Assembly (NCBI GenBank): GCA_016783965.1
Contig: JADHVO010000006.1
Location: forward strand, 186,001 to 250,000
Direction of reading: 5' to 3'
Source of the DNA: Alphaproteobacteria bacterium
GTDB lineage: Bacteria; Pseudomonadota; Alphaproteobacteria; Micropepsales; Micropepsaceae
DNA: 64,000 nucleotides
The translations under genes and the position numbers were made by a program. Under the pieces are notes generated by a model that made no database searches, was not told where the DNA came from, and was given only the letters and a program-made list of their open reading frames with translations. This document shows positions 61,129 to 64,000 of the stretch, in pieces (position 1 is the first letter of the stretch; the number at the start of each line of letters is the position of its first letter).

Positions 61129-62231
61129 TGGCCGACGTTCTGAAGATCCGCTCCGCCCAAGAGACCAGGTGGGACTGCGTCGCGTTCGGCGAGGTGATGC
61201 TGCGCTTCGATCCGGGCTTCGGCCGCGTGCGCAACAGCCGCCAGTTCACCGTGTGGGAAGGCGGCGGCGAGTACAATGTCGCCCGCGCCATGCGCAAATG
61301 CTGGGGCAAGCGTGCCGCCGTCGTCACCGCGCTTCCCATCAACGACCTCGGCTGGCTGGTCGAGGATTTCATCATGCAGGGGGGCGTGGACATGTCCCAC
61401 GTCATCTGGCGCGAGCATGACGGCATCGGCCGCAACACCCGCGTCGGCCTCAACTTCACGGAGAAGGGCTTCGGCATCCGCGCCGCGCTCGGCTGCTCCG
61501 ACCGCGCCAACTCGGCCGCCTCGCAGATCCGGCCCGGCGAAGTGAACTGGGAGAAGCTGTTCGGCGAAGAAGGCGTGCGCTGGTTCCACACCGGCGGCAT
61601 CTTCGCCGCGCTCGCGCCCAACACGTCGGAAGCCGTGATCGAGGCGGTCGAGGCCGCGCACAAATACGGCACCATCGTCTCCTATGACCTCAACTACCGC
61701 GCCTCGCTGTGGAAGTCGCAGGGCGGCCAGGAAGGCGCCCGCAGGATCAACCGCAACATCGCGAAATACGTCGACGTGATGATCGGTAACGAGGAGGATT
61801 TCACCGCCTGCCTCGGCTTCGAGGTCGAAGGCATGGATGAGCACATCTCCGCCATCGATCCCGCGAACTTCAAGAAGATGATCCAGACCGCGGTGAGGGA
61901 ATTCCCTAACTTCAAGGTCGCCGCGACCACGCTGCGCAACGCGAAGACCGCGAGCTTCAATGACTGGTCCGCGATCCTCTACGCCGGCGGCGCGTTCTAT
62001 CAGTCGATGATGCGCGAGAACCTGGAGATCTACGACCGCGTCGGTGGCGGCGACGGCTTCGCGTCCGGCCTGGCCTACGGTTTTCTGGAAGGAAAGGGAC
62101 CGCAGGCCGCAGTGGAATACGGCGCCGCGCACGGCGCACTCGCTATGACCACGCCCGGCGACACCTCCATGGTGAGCGCCAGGGAAGTCGAAGCCGTGAT
62201 GAAGGGCAAAGGCGCCCGCGTCATTCGCTAA
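61128..62231 (+). CDS. kdgK: 2-keto-3-deoxygluconate kinase (PfkB family)
   Basis: Ribokinase-family sugar kinase of 367 aa, expected to phosphorylate 2-keto-3-deoxygluconate. The N-terminal substrate motif is WEGGGEYNVARAM, and the C-terminal anion-hole/catalytic Asp motif is RVGGGDGFASGLAYGFL. The middle SYDLNYRASLW is as in KdgK. The operon position between aldolase and uronate isomerase supports the specificity. Confidence 0.92.
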   Translation: MADVLKIRSAQETRWDCVAFGEVMLRFDPGFGRVRNSRQFTVWEGGGEYNVARAMRKCWGKRAAVVTALPINDLGWLVEDFIMQGGVDMSHVIWREHDGIGRNTRVGLNFTEKGFGIRAALGCSDRANSAASQIRPGEVNWEKLFGEEGVRWFHTGGIFAALAPNTSEAVIEAVEAAHKYGTIVSYDLNYRASLWKSQGGQEGARRINRNIAKYVDVMIGNEEDFTACLGFEVEGMDEHISAIDPANFKKMIQTAVREFPNFKVAATTLRNAKTASFNDWSAILYAGGAFYQSMMRENLEIYDRVGGGDGFASGLAYGFLEGKGPQAAVEYGAAHGALAMTTPGDTSMVSAREVEAVMKGKGARVIR

Positions 62232-62247
62232 CGTCTTTGGTGATCCG

Positions 62248-63624
62248 ATGTCGGCACTGAAACTCCACCCTGATCGCTTCTTTCCCGCTGATAGCGGTAC
62301 CCGCGCCATCGCGCGCGCGCTGTTCGCGCGGGTCGAGAATCTGCCGATCCTCTCGCCGCACGGCCACACCGATCCCAAATGGTTCGCGACTGACGCGCCG
62401 TTCGAGGACGCGACCAGCCTGTTCCTGTGGCCCGACCACTACGTCACGCGCATGCTCTATTCCCAGGGCATCACGCTGGAGCAACTTGGCCTCCAGAACC
62501 CGGCCGCCGACCGTCGCGCCGCGTGGAAGCTGTTCGCCTCGAACTATCATCTGTTCCGCGGCACGCCCTCGCGGCTCTGGCTCGACCACGTCTTCGCCAC
62601 CGTGTTCGGTTTCGACCGCAAGCTCTCGGCTGACACCGCCGACGACTATTACGACCGCATCAACACGGCGCTGAAGCTCAGCGGTTTCCGTCCCCGTGCG
62701 CTGTTCGAGCGCTTCAGCATCGAGAAGATCGCGACCACCGAAGGCGCCCTCGACACGCTCGCCGATCACGACGCGATCGAGCGCGACTGGCCCGGCCACG
62801 TCGTCACCACCTACCGCCCCGACGATGTGATCGATGCCGGCAAGGACGTGTTCGCCGCCAATGTCGAGACATTCGGCGCCACCACCTGGGCCGGCTACCT
62901 CAAGACGCACCAGGACCGCCGCGCCTTCTTCCGCGCCCACGGCGCCACCGCCACCGACCACGGCCACCCGAGCGCCGCCACCGCGAACCTGTCGCCCGCC
63001 GACGCCTCCGCCCTGTTCGACCGCCTGATGCGGGGCAAGCGCAACGCAAACGACGCCGAACTCTTCCGCGCCCAGATGCTGACCGAGATGGCGAAGATGT
63101 CGTGCGACGACGGTATGACCATGCAGATCCATCCGGGCAGTTTCCGCAACCACAACCCGTCGCTGTTCGCGAAGTACGGCCCGAACATCGGCGCCGACAT
63201 CCCGATGACGACGGATTACGTGCATGCGCTGAAGCCCATGCTCGATGTGGTCGGCAACCGCCCAGACCTCACCGTCATCCTCTTCACGCTGGACGAAACC
63301 AACTACGCCCGCGAACTCGCGCCAATGGCCGGGTACTATCCGTGCCTCAAGCTCGGTCCCGCCTGGTGGTTCCACGACTCGCCCGAAGGCATGCTGCGCT
63401 TCCGCCGCCAGGTGACCGAGACGGCGGGTTTCTACAACACCGTCGGCTTCAACGACGACACGCGTGCTTTCCTCTCCATCCCCGCGCGCCATGACCTCGC
63501 CCGTCGCATCGACGCCGCCTATCTGGCGGAACTGGTCACCACGCACCGGCTGGAAGAAGACGAGGCGCATGAACTTATCGTCGATCTCGCCTATAACCTT
63601 CCCAAAGCCGCCTACAAGCTCTGA
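62248..63624 (+). CDS. uxaC: Glucuronate (uronate) isomerase
   Basis: UxaC of 458 aa, converting D-glucuronate to D-fructuronate (and galacturonate to tagaturonate). Amidohydrolase-like metal site [13 protein letters not shown] at about residues 35-47; [31 protein letters not shown] and [20 protein letters not shown] are family signatures. Sixteen bases after the kinase gene and ten before manD. Confidence 0.96.
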   Translation: MSALKLHPDRFFPADSGTRAIARALFARVENLPILSPHGHTDPKWFATDAPFEDATSLFLWPDHYVTRMLYSQGITLEQLGLQNPAADRRAAWKLFASNYHLFRGTPSRLWLDHVFATVFGFDRKLSADTADDYYDRINTALKLSGFRPRALFERFSIEKIATTEGALDTLADHDAIERDWPGHVVTTYRPDDVIDAGKDVFAANVETFGATTWAGYLKTHQDRRAFFRAHGATATDHGHPSAATANLSPADASALFDRLMRGKRNANDAELFRAQMLTEMAKMSCDDGMTMQIHPGSFRNHNPSLFAKYGPNIGADIPMTTDYVHALKPMLDVVGNRPDLTVILFTLDETNYARELAPMAGYYPCLKLGPAWWFHDSPEGMLRFRRQVTETAGFYNTVGFNDDTRAFLSIPARHDLARRIDAAYLAELVTTHRLEEDEAHELIVDLAYNLPKAAYKL

Positions 63625-63634
63625 GACCCCCGCC

Positions 63635-64000
63635 ATGGCAAAGATCACCTCCGCGCGCGTCATCGTCTGCTCGCCGGGCCGCAACTTCGTCACGCTGAAG
63701 ATCGAGACTTCCGACGGCGTCACCGGCATCGGCGACGCCACGCTGAACGGCCGCGAGCTCGCCGTCGCGAGCTATCTCGCCGATCACGTCATCCCGTGCC
63801 TGATCGGCCGCGACGCGCACCAGATCGAGGACATCTGGCAATTCCTCTATCGCGGGGCCTATTGGCGGCGCGGCCCCGTCACCATGGCCGCCATCGGTGC
63901 GGTCGACACCGCGCTGTGGGACATCAAGGGCAAGGTCGCCGGCCTGCCGCTCTACCAGCTGCTGGGCGGCGCCAGCCGCGAGGGCGTGATGGCCTACGGC
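63635..64000 (+). CDS. manD: D-mannonate dehydratase ManD (5' part only)
   Basis: Enolase-superfamily dehydratase that converts D-mannonate to 2-keto-3-deoxygluconate. Only the first 122 codons are in the window: [36 protein letters not shown] and [15 protein letters not shown] match ManD very closely; the catalytic barrel lies beyond the right edge. Last visible gene of the uronate operon. Confidence 0.93.
   Translation, partial: MAKITSARVIVCSPGRNFVTLKIETSDGVTGIGDATLNGRELAVASYLADHVIPCLIGRDAHQIEDIWQFLYRGAYWRRGPVTMAAIGAVDTALWDIKGKVAGLPLYQLLGGASREGVMAYG

Noticed and set aside
1-64000. CRISPR arrays, tRNA/rRNA genes, insertion sequences, prophage
   Set aside because: I looked for regular direct repeats, tRNA-like cloverleaf ends, transposase motifs and phage genes and saw none that I could support.

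Overview
The window is a high-GC chromosome segment from an alphaproteobacterium. The evidence is an imuA-imuB-dnaE2 mutagenesis cassette behind a GTTC-N7-GTTC LexA box, a large TonB-dependent receptor, IalB-family proteins, a ligase-associated DNA-repair operon, and alphaproteobacterial-type palindromic intergenic repeats. Together with the uronate catabolism genes this suggests a soil- or plant-associated oligotroph (Caulobacterales/Rhizomicrobium/sphingomonad-like). The species cannot be named from the sequence alone. I see no rRNA, tRNA, CRISPR array, insertion sequence or prophage.

Layout. (1) 1-5187: SOS translesion cassette imuA-imuB-dnaE2 on the minus strand; dnaE2 runs off the left edge. 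(2) 5249-17657: a TetR regulator, a TonB receptor, a phosphonate-monoester-hydrolase-type sulfatase, an ABC ATPase, an ABC permease fused to an M1 peptidase, a second TetR, and a membrane-anchored formylglycine-generating enzyme. The receptor and the hydrolase each have a promoter region with the same pair of 18-bp operators. (3) 17703-24802: a catabolic block with a fumarylacetoacetase-family hydrolase, a TauD-type dioxygenase, a dienelactone-hydrolase-like protein, a P450, a DUF7064-like protein, an acyl-CoA synthetase and a small exported protein. (4) 24954-28084: an ATP-dependent DNA ligase, an unknown protein and a ligase-associated exonuclease. (5) 28159-32264: a decayed hexuronate-type transporter remnant, a LacI regulator, a dienelactone hydrolase and a SLOG-plus-transmembrane protein. 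(6) 32342-45685: an exopolysaccharide locus with deacetylase, priming phosphoglycosyl transferase, WecG/TagA transferase, flippase, two GT2 enzymes, polymerase, an embedded GH10 glycanase, an FAD oxidoreductase, an ATP-grasp protein and a Wzz/GumC protein with a broken kinase P-loop. (7) 45811-47748: two IalB-like proteins and a DedA protein. (8) 47978-58536: an MdtABC-type RND pump, MlaA, and a sulfite-oxidase-fold molybdoprotein with its cytochrome b. (9) 58668-64000: an alpha/beta hydrolase, an SDR, then the uronate operon KDPG aldolase, KDG kinase, uronate isomerase and mannonate dehydratase (cut by the right edge).

How the genes fit together. The uronate genes cover glucuronate to fructuronate (UxaC), mannonate to 2-keto-3-deoxygluconate (ManD), then KDPG (kinase) and pyruvate plus glyceraldehyde-3-phosphate (aldolase). 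The fructuronate-to-mannonate reductase is not certain; the nearby SDR is only a candidate. The receptor/hydrolase pair looks like uptake followed by cleavage of a sulfate or phosphonate/phosphate ester, with an FGE near by that could activate such enzymes. The EPS locus is a Wzx/Wzy-type pathway without its outer-membrane export protein in view.

Most unusual observations: the duplicated dual-operator promoter architecture at 6223-6290 and 9626-9690; a three-hairpin intergenic repeat with compensatory changes at 20231-20357 and 59441-59522; a GLG1-like cysteine repeat at the C-terminus of an RND adaptor; a stand-alone SLOG/4-TM protein; a GH10 enzyme inside the EPS locus; and the unknown CCxxC protein inside the ligase operon.
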